DNA from: an uncultured Verrucomicrobiales bacterium
Lineage (GTDB): Bacteria > Verrucomicrobiota > Verrucomicrobiia > Verrucomicrobiales > Akkermansiaceae
Direction of reading: 5' to 3'
Assembly (NCBI GenBank): GCA_937944055.1
Contig: CALDZJ010000019.1
Span: 1-53,526 of the forward strand
Length of the DNA: 53,526 nt
The translations under genes and the position numbers were made by a program. Below the pieces are notes generated by a model. That model did no database searches, was not told the DNA's origin, and was given only the letters and a program-made list of their open reading frames with translations. Positions 43,056 through 51,103 of this stretch are shown here, one piece after another (the stretch's first letter is position 1; each line of letters begins with the position of its first letter).

Positions 43056-44159
43056 ATGACTCTTCAAGATCTTGGGTGGAATGATTTCTTTGCGAGCCGC
43101 TTTGCGGAGCTGGCGAAGGAGGGTTGGGTGGCGGGGCGCTTGATCCGGGAGACGAAGATTAATTTTTCAGCCTTGTTGGATGATGGGGAAGAGGTGGATT
43201 GTGTGGTGGGGGGGAAGGTGTGGCATGATGCGACTTGTGATGCGGAGTTGCCAGCGGTGGGTGATTGGGTGGCGATTGAATTAGGAGCAGAGAATGATGA
43301 GCATATCATTCGGGCGTGCTTGCCGCGGCAGAGTTGTTTTTCGAGGAAGGAGCCGGGGAAGAGTAGCCAGGAGCAGGTGATGGCGGCGAATGTGGACATC
43401 GTGGTGGTGGTGACGGATGCGGGGTCAGACTTTAATCTGCGGAGGATGGAGCGTTACTTTACGATCATTCAGAAAAGTGGGGCGAGCTGCGTCGTTTTGG
43501 TCAATAAGTCTGACCTTGAGGAGGATGAGGTGAACGAGAGGGCGCGTGCCGAAATTCAAGAACTCTCGCCGGAGGCTGAGGTCCATGTCACGAGTGCGAC
43601 GCGGCATGAGGGGCTGGAGGTTTTAAAATCTCATCTCAAGCGAGGTGTGACTTTGACGATGGTGGGGTCCAGTGGGGTGGGGAAGTCAACGCTGGTGAAT
43701 CAGCTTCTGGGTGAGGAGTGGCTGTGGACGGGGGAGGTCAATGAGGTCACGGGAAAGGGGCGGCACACGACGGTGGCGCGGGAATTGGTGGTTTTAGAGG
43801 GAGGGGGTATGCTGGTTGATAATCCAGGAATCCGCGAAGTGCAGATGTGGACGGATGAGGATACGCTGCGCGATAGCTTTGTGGATGTGGAGGAGCTGAC
43901 GAACTTGTGTAAATTCCGCGACTGCAAGCATCAGGGAGATCACGGCTGCGCGATCGCGGCGGCGGTGGAGGCAGGGGAGCTGGATCCGGCTCGCTATGAG
44001 GCCTACTTGAGGCTCGATGAGGAAATTGAGGAGTTAAACTTCCGCCGTAAGAAACGCCAAATGATCGTGGAGCGCTGGGGTAAGCGTAATAGCCGGGTGA
44101 AGGCGCGGAATCGGGAAGATCGGATTGAGTTGGAGAAGGAGCAGAGGGGGGAGCTTTAG
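43056..44159 (+). CDS. rsgA: Ribosome small-subunit-dependent GTPase RsgA
   Basis: This is a 30S maturation factor with circularly permuted GTPase motifs: G4 VLVNKSDL precedes G1 MVGSSGVGKSTLVNQLLG, with G3 DNPGIREV after it. An N-terminal OB fold (GRLIRETKINFSALLDDGEEVDCVVGG, PAVGDWVAIEL) and a C-terminal zinc knuckle (CKFRDCKHQGDHGCAI) complete the family plan. The ATG at 43056 (MTLQDLGWNDFF) is preferred over the upstream TTG at 43041. Confidence 0.95.
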   Translation: MTLQDLGWNDFFASRFAELAKEGWVAGRLIRETKINFSALLDDGEEVDCVVGGKVWHDATCDAELPAVGDWVAIELGAENDEHIIRACLPRQSCFSRKEPGKSSQEQVMAANVDIVVVVTDAGSDFNLRRMERYFTIIQKSGASCVVLVNKSDLEEDEVNERARAEIQELSPEAEVHVTSATRHEGLEVLKSHLKRGVTLTMVGSSGVGKSTLVNQLLGEEWLWTGEVNEVTGKGRHTTVARELVVLEGGGMLVDNPGIREVQMWTDEDTLRDSFVDVEELTNLCKFRDCKHQGDHGCAIAAAVEAGELDPARYEAYLRLDEEIEELNFRRKKRQMIVERWGKRNSRVKARNREDRIELEKEQRGEL

Positions 44160-44161
44160 CT

Positions 44162-44342
44162 GGGCTTGGTTGAGGGGTTTTACCGCAGAGGCGCGGAGGG
44201 TGTGGAGTGACGCGGAGGTTTTTTTTGGGGGAGCTTGGGTTGTTGGGGTTTTGAACCGCGAAGACGGGAAGGCGCGAAGTTGTTGGGGCTTGGTTGAGGG
44301 GTTTTACCGCAGAGGCGCGGAGGGTGTGGAGTGACGCGGAGG
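44162..44342 (+). repeat. Pair of 57-bp direct repeats in a 304-bp gene-free stretch
   Basis: 44162-44218 and 44286-44342 are identical over 57 bp, 124 bp apart. Each contains ACCGCAGAGGCGCGGAGG and ends before a T tract. The spacer holds a related unit (AACCGCGAAGACGGG) and 44371-44390 a further weak one. Similar CCGCAGAGGCGCAGAGG sequences are widespread as dispersed bacterial repeats, as I recall. Nothing else is visible between rsgA and 44464. Confidence 0.8.
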
Positions 44343-44463
44343 CTTTTTTTTGGGGGGCTTGGGGGAGGGTTGACCACGGAATATGCGGAGCGCTTGAGTG
44401 GGGGGCTTGGAGTTTTCCTATTTGAATTTGTTTAGAGTTTCAAAATTTAGGAATTAGGATTTT

Positions 44464-44817
44464 TTAGCCTTTGGTGACGCGGGAGATTTTGCCCTTGGTG
44501 ATTTCAAAGTTGAGCCGCTTGGGGCGGTAATCTTTGGTGACGGGGCGGCTTTTTCCGTCGACTCGGGTGACTCGCCAGCGGAGTTGCGCTTGCTCGGCTT
44601 TGGCTTTGGCGTCCTCGAGAGACATGCCTTGGAATCCGCCGTTGTTGGATGATGGAGGCTTCACTTTAAGGGGGCGAGATTGGGAGAAGGGCCGTGAGGT
44701 GGGAGGGGATGACTTGCAGGAAGTCGCGAGGCTGGCCACGAGGGTGGTGGCGGCTAGAAGAGATGAAAAAACCCACGGCCTAGGGAGAAGGCGCGCGGGT
44801 TTGAGGAGATTTTTCAT
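44464..44817 (-). CDS. Lipoprotein with I78-type peptidase-inhibitor-like domain
   Basis: The signal peptide ends in SLATSC, making it a lipoprotein. After a short Ser/Pro-rich spacer comes a domain of about 55 residues: GMSLEDAKAKAEQAQLRWRVTRVDGKSRPVTKDYRPKRLNFEITKGKISRVTKG. It has the RVxRxDG and DYRPxRLN pattern of the I78 (elastase-inhibitor-like) family. I78 members usually end in a Cys-Gly, here Lys-Gly. It lies 7 bases after the preceding Cys-rich lipoprotein gene and is probably co-transcribed. Inhibitor activity is unproven. Confidence 0.7.
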   Translation of the reverse strand: MKNLLKPARLLPRPWVFSSLLAATTLVASLATSCKSSPPTSRPFSQSRPLKVKPPSSNNGGFQGMSLEDAKAKAEQAQLRWRVTRVDGKSRPVTKDYRPKRLNFEITKGKISRVTKG

Positions 44818-44824
44818 GTCGGTC

Positions 44825-45223
44825 TTATTCCGCGAGGACTCTCATGGTCGGGATGGTGCCAATGTGTGGCTCACCGGTGCCATTTTGTGCAGTAGCGCGC
44901 TTTAAGACAGCGGGGCTGACGGTTCCGCAGCAGCCAGGAGCTGGGCAGTAGATCGAGCCACAGTTGCCGCAATCAAGCTTCACGCGGATGGTCTCGGTGT
45001 AAGCGATTTTGTCTTCCACTTCGTAGGGGACGCCACCTTTGGTGCCGGGGTTGACCATGCGTTTTACGATCTTGTATTTGGTGACTTCTTTGGTGGTGTA
45101 GTTTTGGTTCTCGCAGCCAACTCGGGCAAATTTCCCTTTGTTACCGCACTTCCCGAAGCCGCAGCAGGATGGGAGAAGGGTGGCAATGAGGCTGAGGAAG
45201 AGAAGTGGGAGAAGTTTTTTCAT
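44825..45223 (-). CDS. Cysteine-rich lipoprotein of unknown function
   Basis: It has 132 residues with a lipoprotein signal (MKKLLPLLFLSLIATLLPSCC). The mature part holds about ten further cysteines in short clusters (CGFGKCGNKG, VGCENQN, LDCGNCGSIYCPAPGCCG), which could bind metal or form disulfides. A central stretch (EVTKYKIVKRMVNPGTKGGVPYEVEDK) is unmatched. It lies between the pyruvate dehydrogenase genes and the I78-like lipoprotein gene on the same strand. Confidence 0.65.
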   Translation of the reverse strand: MKKLLPLLFLSLIATLLPSCCGFGKCGNKGKFARVGCENQNYTTKEVTKYKIVKRMVNPGTKGGVPYEVEDKIAYTETIRVKLDCGNCGSIYCPAPGCCGTVSPAVLKRATAQNGTGEPHIGTIPTMRVLAE

Positions 45224-45306
45224 GAGTGTGTGCGATGTTTATCTATAGGGAGGAAATCAAATCCCGCAAGGTCTTGTCGAGAGTCGATTTCTGCAAAATG
45301 AGTTTT

Positions 45307-46290
45307 TTAGGCGATGGTGAGGACTTGTTTGACGATGCGTTCGGCGTTTGGGAGTTGGTGCGGCTCGACGTGTGGTGAGTAAATGGCTGGTGCATCGATG
45401 GTGCAGACGCGCTTGATGGGGGCGTCAAGGTAGTCGAAGGCGTATTCCTGAATGAGGGTCGTGATCTGGGCGGAGACGCCGCAGAAGGGTTTTGATTCAT
45501 CAACGAGGCAGGCTTTGTTCGTTTTTTTGACGGATTCGATGATGGCGTCTTGATCGAGCGGGCGGATGGAGCGGAGATCGACGACCTCGGCGCTGATGTT
45601 GTGCTCTTTTTGTAAGATTTCTGCGGCCTCGAGGGAGCGCAGGACGCTGGCGCCGTGGGCGATGAGGGAGATGTCGCTACCTTTGCGCTTAATGTCGGCT
45701 TTGCCAAGCGGGATGGTGAAGTCACCGTCAGCGGGATCTGGGACGGGGCCGAGGTCTCCGTAGAGGGTGGTGTTCTCCATGACGTAGACGGGGTCATTGT
45801 CACGGATCGCGGTTTTCATGAGGCCTTTGGCATCCGCCGGAGTGGCGGGGGAGCAGACTTTAAGACCGGGGAAGGCGGCAAAGAGGCCCTCGGGGGTGTG
45901 GGAGTGAGTGGCTCCGACGTTGGTGCCTCCATTGGCGGGGCCACGCATCACGATGGGGACATTGATGAGCCCGCCGGACATGTAGCGGCAGCAGGCGGCA
46001 TTATTGACGAGTTGATCAAAGGCGACGCTGTGGAAGGACCAGAACATGAGCTCCATGACGGGGCGAATGCCAAGCATGGAGGCGCCGATGCCCATGCCGA
46101 TAAAGCCGGCCTCTGAGATGGGTGTATCGACAATGCGTTTGTCACCCCACTTTTCCCAAAGTCCCTTGGTGACTTTGTAGGCTCCGTTATATTGAGCGAC
46201 TTCCTCGCCCATGAGGACGACGTTTTCATCGCGGGTCAGTTCCTCGTCGAAGGCTTCGTTCAGGGCGTCTCGGTATTCGATTTCGCGCAT
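45307..46290 (-). CDS. pdhB: Pyruvate dehydrogenase E1 component, beta subunit
   Basis: This is the partner of the alpha subunit in thiamine-diphosphate-dependent decarboxylation of pyruvate. Typical blocks are REIEYRDALNEAFDEELTRDENVVLMGEEVAQYNGAYKVTKGL (with the ThDP Glu), DTPISEAGFIGMGIGASMLGIRPVMELMF, RGPANGGTNVGATHSHTPEGLFAAFPGLKV, and EVVDLRSIRPLDQDAI in the C-terminal domain. The length of 327 is standard. It starts 21 bases after pdhA. No E2 or E3 gene is in the window. Confidence 0.95.
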   Translation of the reverse strand: MREIEYRDALNEAFDEELTRDENVVLMGEEVAQYNGAYKVTKGLWEKWGDKRIVDTPISEAGFIGMGIGASMLGIRPVMELMFWSFHSVAFDQLVNNAACCRYMSGGLINVPIVMRGPANGGTNVGATHSHTPEGLFAAFPGLKVCSPATPADAKGLMKTAIRDNDPVYVMENTTLYGDLGPVPDPADGDFTIPLGKADIKRKGSDISLIAHGASVLRSLEAAEILQKEHNISAEVVDLRSIRPLDQDAIIESVKKTNKACLVDESKPFCGVSAQITTLIQEYAFDYLDAPIKRVCTIDAPAIYSPHVEPHQLPNAERIVKQVLTIA

Positions 46291-46311
46291 GGGATCTAGA
46301 TGGGTAAAAAA

Positions 46312-47400
46312 TTAATCGTTGAAAAAGTGGCGGCCGATTTTTGAGGCCTCGGTGTCATTATCGGTCTCCCAGTAAACATCCTCGGTGATGCTTTCGATGG
46401 TGGGAGCGGGGGAGTCTTCCGCAAATTTCACGGAAGCGGTGGCTTGTTTTTTAGAAGCGGTGTCGATTTCTTTGGCAGATTCCTCCGTGAGGACGCCTTC
46501 ATCGAGGAGGCGTTGTTTCCAGAGGTTAATCGGATCATGGTCGCGCTTATATTTCTCGATTTCTTCTGGGGAGCGATATTTCTTATGGTTGGCATCTGCG
46601 ACTGAGTGGCCGTAGTAGCGATAAGTGGTGATTTCGAGAACGGTGGGCTTGTATTCCTTGCGGGCTCGCTCCATTGCGATGTGCATTTTAGCGCGGACTT
46701 CGTAAAAGTCCTCGCCGTTTACGACGTCCCAATCCATGTCGTAGGCGTCGGCACGTTGGGCGAGGCAGTCTTTATAAGCAGAGGAGCGTTTTTGAGAGGT
46801 GCCCATGGAGTAGCCGTTATTCTCGATCACGTAGACGACGGGAATCCCGAAGAGGGCGGCGATGTTTAGTGACTCATGGAAGGCCCCTTGGTTCACCGCG
46901 CCATCGCCTAGGAAGCAGAGAGCTGAGCCGTGGAGATTTTTATACTTCAGCCCGTATCCGAGCCCTAGGCCGAGGGGGGTCTGGCCTGCGACGATTCCGT
47001 GACCGCCCCAGAAGTTCTTATCCGGAGCGAAGAAGTGCATGGATCCGCCTTTGCCTTTCGAGCAGCCAGTGGCCTTCCCGTAGAGCTCAGCCATGCATTC
47101 ATCCATCGTCATGCCTACGGCGAGGGCGTGGGCGTGGCAGCGGTAGGCCGTGATCATGTGATCATGCTCACCCATGAGGGAGGCGGCACCGACTGCGAGG
47201 GATTCTTGACCAATATAAAGGTGAAGGAAGCCGCCCATCGTTCCTTTCTTGGAGTAGTTTTTTAGTGCCGCTTGCTCAAAGCGCCGGATCTGGGTCATCT
47301 GGCGGTAATGCTCAATCTTCATTTCAGATGAGAGCGATTGATTAATGGGCGAGCTCGCAAAATCGAGCGGGGAAATATTTGGGCTGCTGGCAGTTTCCAT
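46312..47400 (-). CDS. pdhA: Pyruvate dehydrogenase E1 component, alpha subunit
   Basis: The ThDP-binding motif GDGAVNQGAFHESLNIAALFGIPVVYVIENNGYSMGT is complete, as are RCHAHALAVGM, GKGGSMHFF, GGHGIVAGQTPLGLGLGYGLKY and the phosphorylation-loop region YRYYGHSVAD. The N-terminus is longer than usual by about 25 residues (METASSPNISPLDFASSPINQ), and an internal ATG before KIEHYRQM could be used instead. It is the first gene of a pdhAB operon, divergent from the FG-GAP protein gene. Confidence 0.94.
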   Translation of the reverse strand: METASSPNISPLDFASSPINQSLSSEMKIEHYRQMTQIRRFEQAALKNYSKKGTMGGFLHLYIGQESLAVGAASLMGEHDHMITAYRCHAHALAVGMTMDECMAELYGKATGCSKGKGGSMHFFAPDKNFWGGHGIVAGQTPLGLGLGYGLKYKNLHGSALCFLGDGAVNQGAFHESLNIAALFGIPVVYVIENNGYSMGTSQKRSSAYKDCLAQRADAYDMDWDVVNGEDFYEVRAKMHIAMERARKEYKPTVLEITTYRYYGHSVADANHKKYRSPEEIEKYKRDHDPINLWKQRLLDEGVLTEESAKEIDTASKKQATASVKFAEDSPAPTIESITEDVYWETDNDTEASKIGRHFFND

Positions 47401-47545
47401 GGCGAGAGTTTATCGGGGGAAGGCATATCTGTCTTGCCGAATCGCCGCAAGACTAATGCAGTTTGAAACAGGAGCCGGGACAGGGGAAATGAGAGAAAAT
47501 GAGATAAAATTGACAAAAGAGCGCTGCTTTGGCCACTTAGGACTG

Positions 47546-48727
47546 ATGAACAAGCAGGTTTTATACATTTTGGGATTGCTTCCCGTGCCCGTTTCCGCAG
47601 CCACATTTGAGGAACCCTATCATTTGAAAGGCGGAGAATCCGGCATTCAAGTAGAGTCTCCCGGATTCGCTTGTCCGGCCTTGTATGATTTAGATGGAGA
47701 TGGGAAAAAGGACCTCCTCGTGGGGCAGTTTGCCGGGGGTAAAATCACGGTCTACCCGGGCCTAGGGGCAGGGAAGTTCGGGGAAGGTGCCGCTTTGAAA
47801 GCAGGAGGAGAAGTCGCGGAGGTCCCCGGTGTGGGATGATGCACCAGCTCGACTCCACAGGTGGTGGATCTTAATGGTGATGGTTTTATGGATCTTCTCT
47901 CCGGATCGTATTCCGGAGCAGTGGGGGAGATTCAGGCAGGTGTTTTCTATGTCTTGTGGGGCGAGGAAGGAGGGACTTTTCGAAAAGCAGAAGCGCTCAA
48001 GGGCAGTGATGGTGCGGTCTTAATCATCGATAAAGCCTCTGACTCAGGTCTAGGGAGCCTTCGTAATATCTGCACGCGGCCCACTGCGGTGGACTACGAT
48101 GCGGATGGTGATCTCGATCTTATCGTCGGGAATATTGAAGGGAACTACTTCCTTTTTCGAGGTGAGGGAAAGGGCAATTTTTCACCGGTCAGTGAGGCGA
48201 TCATGCAGGGAGACCAAGCGCTCAATACCGGTCCTCATGGAGACCCTTTCTTTGTCGACTGGGATGGCGATGGTGACCTGGACTTAATCGCGGGCTCCAC
48301 GGCGGGCGGGGTGATGATGGCAAAAAACACGGCGGGGAAAGGTCAGGAAATGAGCTTTGCGAAGCCCCAAGCGCTGATCCCAGCTCTTGAAAAGATCGGC
48401 CCTCGCTTCGCAGATGAACCCCTGCGCCCGAGTGATTCCACACGGGTTTGCGTAGATGACTTGAATGGCGACGGGAAATTAGACCTCATTGTTGGTGATA
48501 AGCTGACCCTGAGACGATTCGCCGAGGGGATCCAGCGCGCGGAGGGGGAAAAAGAACTCGCCAAATTAGATCAGCAGATCGACGAGATCCGTAGATCTTA
48601 CCAAGAAAAACTCAGCGAGGAGGAGATGCAAAAGAGAACAAAAGCCCTGCAAGAAAGCAGCAGAGCCCGCGCCAAGCTAGTCACCGTGAAATGGACTGGG
48701 CACGTCTGGGTCTATTTACAAAAATAA
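47546..48727 (+). CDS. Secreted FG-GAP/VCBS repeat protein with one in-frame UGA (residue 98)
   Basis: From the ATG at 47546 the protein has a signal peptide (MNKQVLYILGLLPVPVSAA) and FG-GAP propeller repeats with Ca-binding DxDxDG loops (LYDLDGDGKKDLLVGQ, VDLNGDGFMDLLSGSY, VDYDADGDLDLIVGN, VDWDGDGDLDLIAGS, VDDLNGDGKLDLIVGD). A single TGA at 47837-47839 interrupts the frame, and both sides continue the same repeat pattern without a shift: VPGV-G-(UGA)-CTSSTPQVVDL. The UGA is followed by Cys. It is either a selenocysteine codon or a point nonsense mutation. A C-terminal coiled-coil segment (EKELAKLDQQIDEIRRSYQEKLSEEEMQKR) is present. The homologues I remember have Cys here. Confidence 0.75.
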
Positions 48728-48781
48728 GGCGAGCTCATTTTTTTTTGATGGCCGCGCTCCGGTAAAAAAAAGATCCAGTTC

Positions 48782-49579
48782 CTAGCTCGAAAAGAGCGAG
48801 GCTGGGAAGATGATCTGCATGATTAAGGTGAGGAAAAAATTCACCACCAAAATAGCGAGTGAAGAGTAGACCATGGCCTCCGTGGTGCCGCGCCCTACGC
48901 CTACCGCTCCATTGCTAGCCTTTAGCCCGCGATCACAAGAAATGATCACGATGAGGACGCCAAAAGAGAGCCCTTTAATGAGCGCGATCGCCACATCTGC
49001 CAGATCCACGTACGTTTGTGTATTGGCGATCCAGTAAGCCGCCTCGACTTTAAAAACCCCAACTCCTACGAAATAGGAAGCGATCATCCCCAGTGCCGCA
49101 GACTCAGCGATCAGGAGGGGGACTGAAATCACCATGGCAAGGAGGCGAGGAGTCACAAGATAGTCCACTGGGTGGACCGCCATCGAGCGCAGGGCATCGA
49201 TCTGCTCAGTCACCTTCATCGTGCCAATCTCGGCGGCCATCGCCGATCCCACGCGCCCCGCAAGCATCAGGCCTGTGATCGAGGGGCCCAGTTCGCGGAG
49301 CATCGCCACGGAGACCAAGCCCCCAGTGGCTGTTTCTAAGCCGAAGAGCTTAAACTGAAAGAGCGTCTGTGCCGCCAGCACTGCCCCGGTGAAAGCCCCA
49401 GTCACACAAACCACCACCTGTGAGCGTGCCCCAATCTCTGCCACCTGAGCCCACATTTGCCGCCAACGTTTCTGACCTTTTGTCAAAGACGTGAAAATCT
49501 CCCCAGTCAACAATCCGAGCTGGCCCAGATAGTTGATGAAGCTGAGGGCGAGACGCCCAATCGCTTGGAAGAGGTTCAT
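48782..49579 (-). CDS. mlaE: MlaE-family phospholipid ABC transporter permease
   Basis: This integral membrane permease of 265 residues shows the family landmarks: TGAFTGAVLAAQTLFQFKLFG, AMLRELGPSITGLMLAGRVGSAMAAEIGTMKVTEQIDALRSMAVHPVDYLVTPRLLAM, and SFGVLIVIISCDRGLKASNGAVGVGRGTTEAMVYS. It acts with an ATPase and an MCE protein in lipid transport between membranes, supporting a diderm envelope. Those partners are not in the window. It converges with the FG-GAP gene. Confidence 0.94.
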   Translation of the reverse strand: MNLFQAIGRLALSFINYLGQLGLLTGEIFTSLTKGQKRWRQMWAQVAEIGARSQVVVCVTGAFTGAVLAAQTLFQFKLFGLETATGGLVSVAMLRELGPSITGLMLAGRVGSAMAAEIGTMKVTEQIDALRSMAVHPVDYLVTPRLLAMVISVPLLIAESAALGMIASYFVGVGVFKVEAAYWIANTQTYVDLADVAIALIKGLSFGVLIVIISCDRGLKASNGAVGVGRGTTEAMVYSSLAILVVNFFLTLIMQIIFPASLFSS

Positions 49580-49754
49580 GGGCGAAGTTTAGCGCGAGTT
49601 TCCCGCAAGGCTATCTCCAAGATCTCTATCCTCTTGAGGAGCCGTTCAGGGGACTCTTTAGCGATCGCGAGCAAGGATGGCTGCACGGGTTCTGCTTTAA
49701 CTGGCGTTGAGTGGCGTGAGAGAGTTTTGAGAAACAGAGCAGAGAGGGGAGCAG

Positions 49755-49791
49755 AAAAAGAGGAGGCGGCTTTGGAAAGCGTAGCCTCCTC
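49755..49791 (-). terminator. Rho-independent terminator-like hairpin
   Basis: GAGGAGGC at 49760-49767 pairs with GCCTCCTC at 49784-49791, and an inner GCTTT/AAAGC adds five pairs. On the minus strand a T run follows. It would end transcription from the thioredoxin-like gene, although 220 bases separate it from that stop. Confidence 0.65.
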
Positions 49792-49889
49792 TCTGTTCTG
49801 GGCGAGGGATTCGATAAGCTGATATCACGGAGTATTCATGAGTCCGGTGGCATCTTGGATGCGGTGATCTGGGTGAGATCTGGAACTCA

Positions 49890-49920
49890 AAAGTTACGAC
49901 ACCCCGCAAAGTTGCGACAC
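49890..49920 (-). repeat. Tandem 13-mers resembling a transposon end
   Basis: AAAGTTACGACAC (49890-49902) and AAAGTTGCGACAC (49908-49920) repeat with an 18-bp period. Read in reverse they begin GTGTCGCAACTTT, like the repeated transposase sites at ends of IS21/Tn552-type elements. No transposase remains nearby. Confidence 0.4.
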
Positions 49921-50010
49921 TTCACGTCAGCGCGATGATGAGGCGCTCAGTGAAAATCTGTGATACTCAGCGATCGTAGAAGCGTTTGTTGGAAGGACCT
50001 CTGCGAGGCT

Positions 50011-51009
50011 CTACTTCTTTTCGGCGGGGACTTCTTCCTTTTTGTCAGCGTCAGCTTGCGCCTTCTCTTTCTTAAGGTCTTGGAGGCGGGTTTCCTTGAA
50101 TGAGCGCACCATTTTACTGAAGTTTCCTTCAGGATTGATTGCGATGATGTCATCGGCGACTTTTTCGATCCCATCAAGGTCGTTGTTACGCATGAGGACG
50201 TTGATCTTGATGGAGAGAGTTTGTTGCTTTTGCTGACCTTCGAGCTTCTCTTTCACGATGAACTCGTCGATGAGGGACATTGCTTTTGAGGTGTCATTTG
50301 CCTCGATCGCAGTGGAGAGATCCTTCTCAAGCCCAGCCATCTTTTGCTGGAACTCAGCTGCCACTTTTGCGGCAGCTTCTTTTCTAGCCTTTTCTGCCAT
50401 CATGCCGCTTTCGTCATCCGGGTCATTCGCCTTAATGGCCTCGATGGTCTCGCTGTAGTGCTTGTAGTGGTTTTCAGGAACGTTTTTGAGGCCAGCGTAG
50501 AGTGCTTTCGCCTTCTCTGCGCCTTCCGCCTTTTCGGCTTTGGCGAATTCTGCATCACGGGATTCCTTGTTTTTTTGCAGCTCGGCGAGATGAGCGAGGT
50601 AGTCCTCAGGGGTGCCTGGGCGGTGTCCAGTCTGTCCGTAAGGGCGGCCTTGAGCGTCAATCAGAAGGATGGTGGGATAACCTTTGACTTCATAGAGTTT
50701 GAGGAGCTCTTGGTTTTGAGCGCTGATGGCGGGGGTGATCTTTGATTTGTCGTTCGGGAAATCTAGCTCCACGAGGATGTAGTTCTTGCTAGCTTCAGTC
50801 TTGAAGGAGTCCTGCGAGAGGATGCGGGAGCTGAGGTCCTTACAGGGAGGGCACCAATCTGAGCCGGTGAAATCGAGCAAGAGATCTTTGTTCATTTCAG
50901 AGGCTTTGAGCTTAGCTGCTTCAAAGTCCTGCATCCAACCTTCGCCGGCGGCGTAGGAAAATGTGGTCGTGAATAAAGAGGCGGAGGCGAGAAGGAATGC
51001 TTTTTTCAT
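50011..51009 (-). CDS. Secreted thioredoxin-like protein
   Basis: A signal peptide (MKKAFLLASASLFTTTFSYAA) precedes a thioredoxin fold with the active site DWCPPCK (Cys53 and Cys56) and the cis-Pro region (VKGYPTILLIDAQGRPYG). WCPPC is the motif of thioredoxin-like reductases rather than canonical WCGPC. The C-terminal 190 residues are helical and highly charged (KAEKAEGAEKAKALYAG, KARKEAAAKVAAEFQQKM) and end in a Lys/Glu-rich tail. They could be a TPR-like or coiled-coil extension. It probably reduces disulfides in the periplasm; the substrate is unknown. Confidence 0.88.
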   Translation of the reverse strand: MKKAFLLASASLFTTTFSYAAGEGWMQDFEAAKLKASEMNKDLLLDFTGSDWCPPCKDLSSRILSQDSFKTEASKNYILVELDFPNDKSKITPAISAQNQELLKLYEVKGYPTILLIDAQGRPYGQTGHRPGTPEDYLAHLAELQKNKESRDAEFAKAEKAEGAEKAKALYAGLKNVPENHYKHYSETIEAIKANDPDDESGMMAEKARKEAAAKVAAEFQQKMAGLEKDLSTAIEANDTSKAMSLIDEFIVKEKLEGQQKQQTLSIKINVLMRNNDLDGIEKVADDIIAINPEGNFSKMVRSFKETRLQDLKKEKAQADADKKEEVPAEKK

Positions 51010-51103
51010 ATGGTTCTGTTAGGAGAGCGTAACCATTTTTGTATTCCGTGCAATAGTCATTCATTTTCTTGCACTTTTCAAAGGTGTTCATTTGACTCAG
51101 TCA

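Larger units (their letters stand above)
49580..50010. other. 431-bp intergenic region with relic features
   Basis: The stretch between mlaE and the thioredoxin-like gene has no credible gene. It contains a hairpin terminator (49755-49791) and a pair of transposon-end-like repeats (49890-49920), listed separately. The rest must include the mlaE promoter. Confidence 0.5.

Noticed and set aside
47837-47870. Canonical bacterial SECIS element after the UGA
   Set aside because: A hairpin can be drawn, but it begins within the UGA itself and its loop lacks the expected apical G/U pattern. It is not listed as a feature.
48738-48771. Terminator between the FG-GAP gene and mlaE
   Set aside because: T9 and A8 tracts flank a weak CCG/CGG stem. 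The U run is on the wrong side for either strand, so it is not a standard terminator.
49457-49822. Plus-strand gene upstream of mlaE
   Set aside because: It overlaps the start of mlaE on the opposite strand and has no recognisable domain or plausible start.
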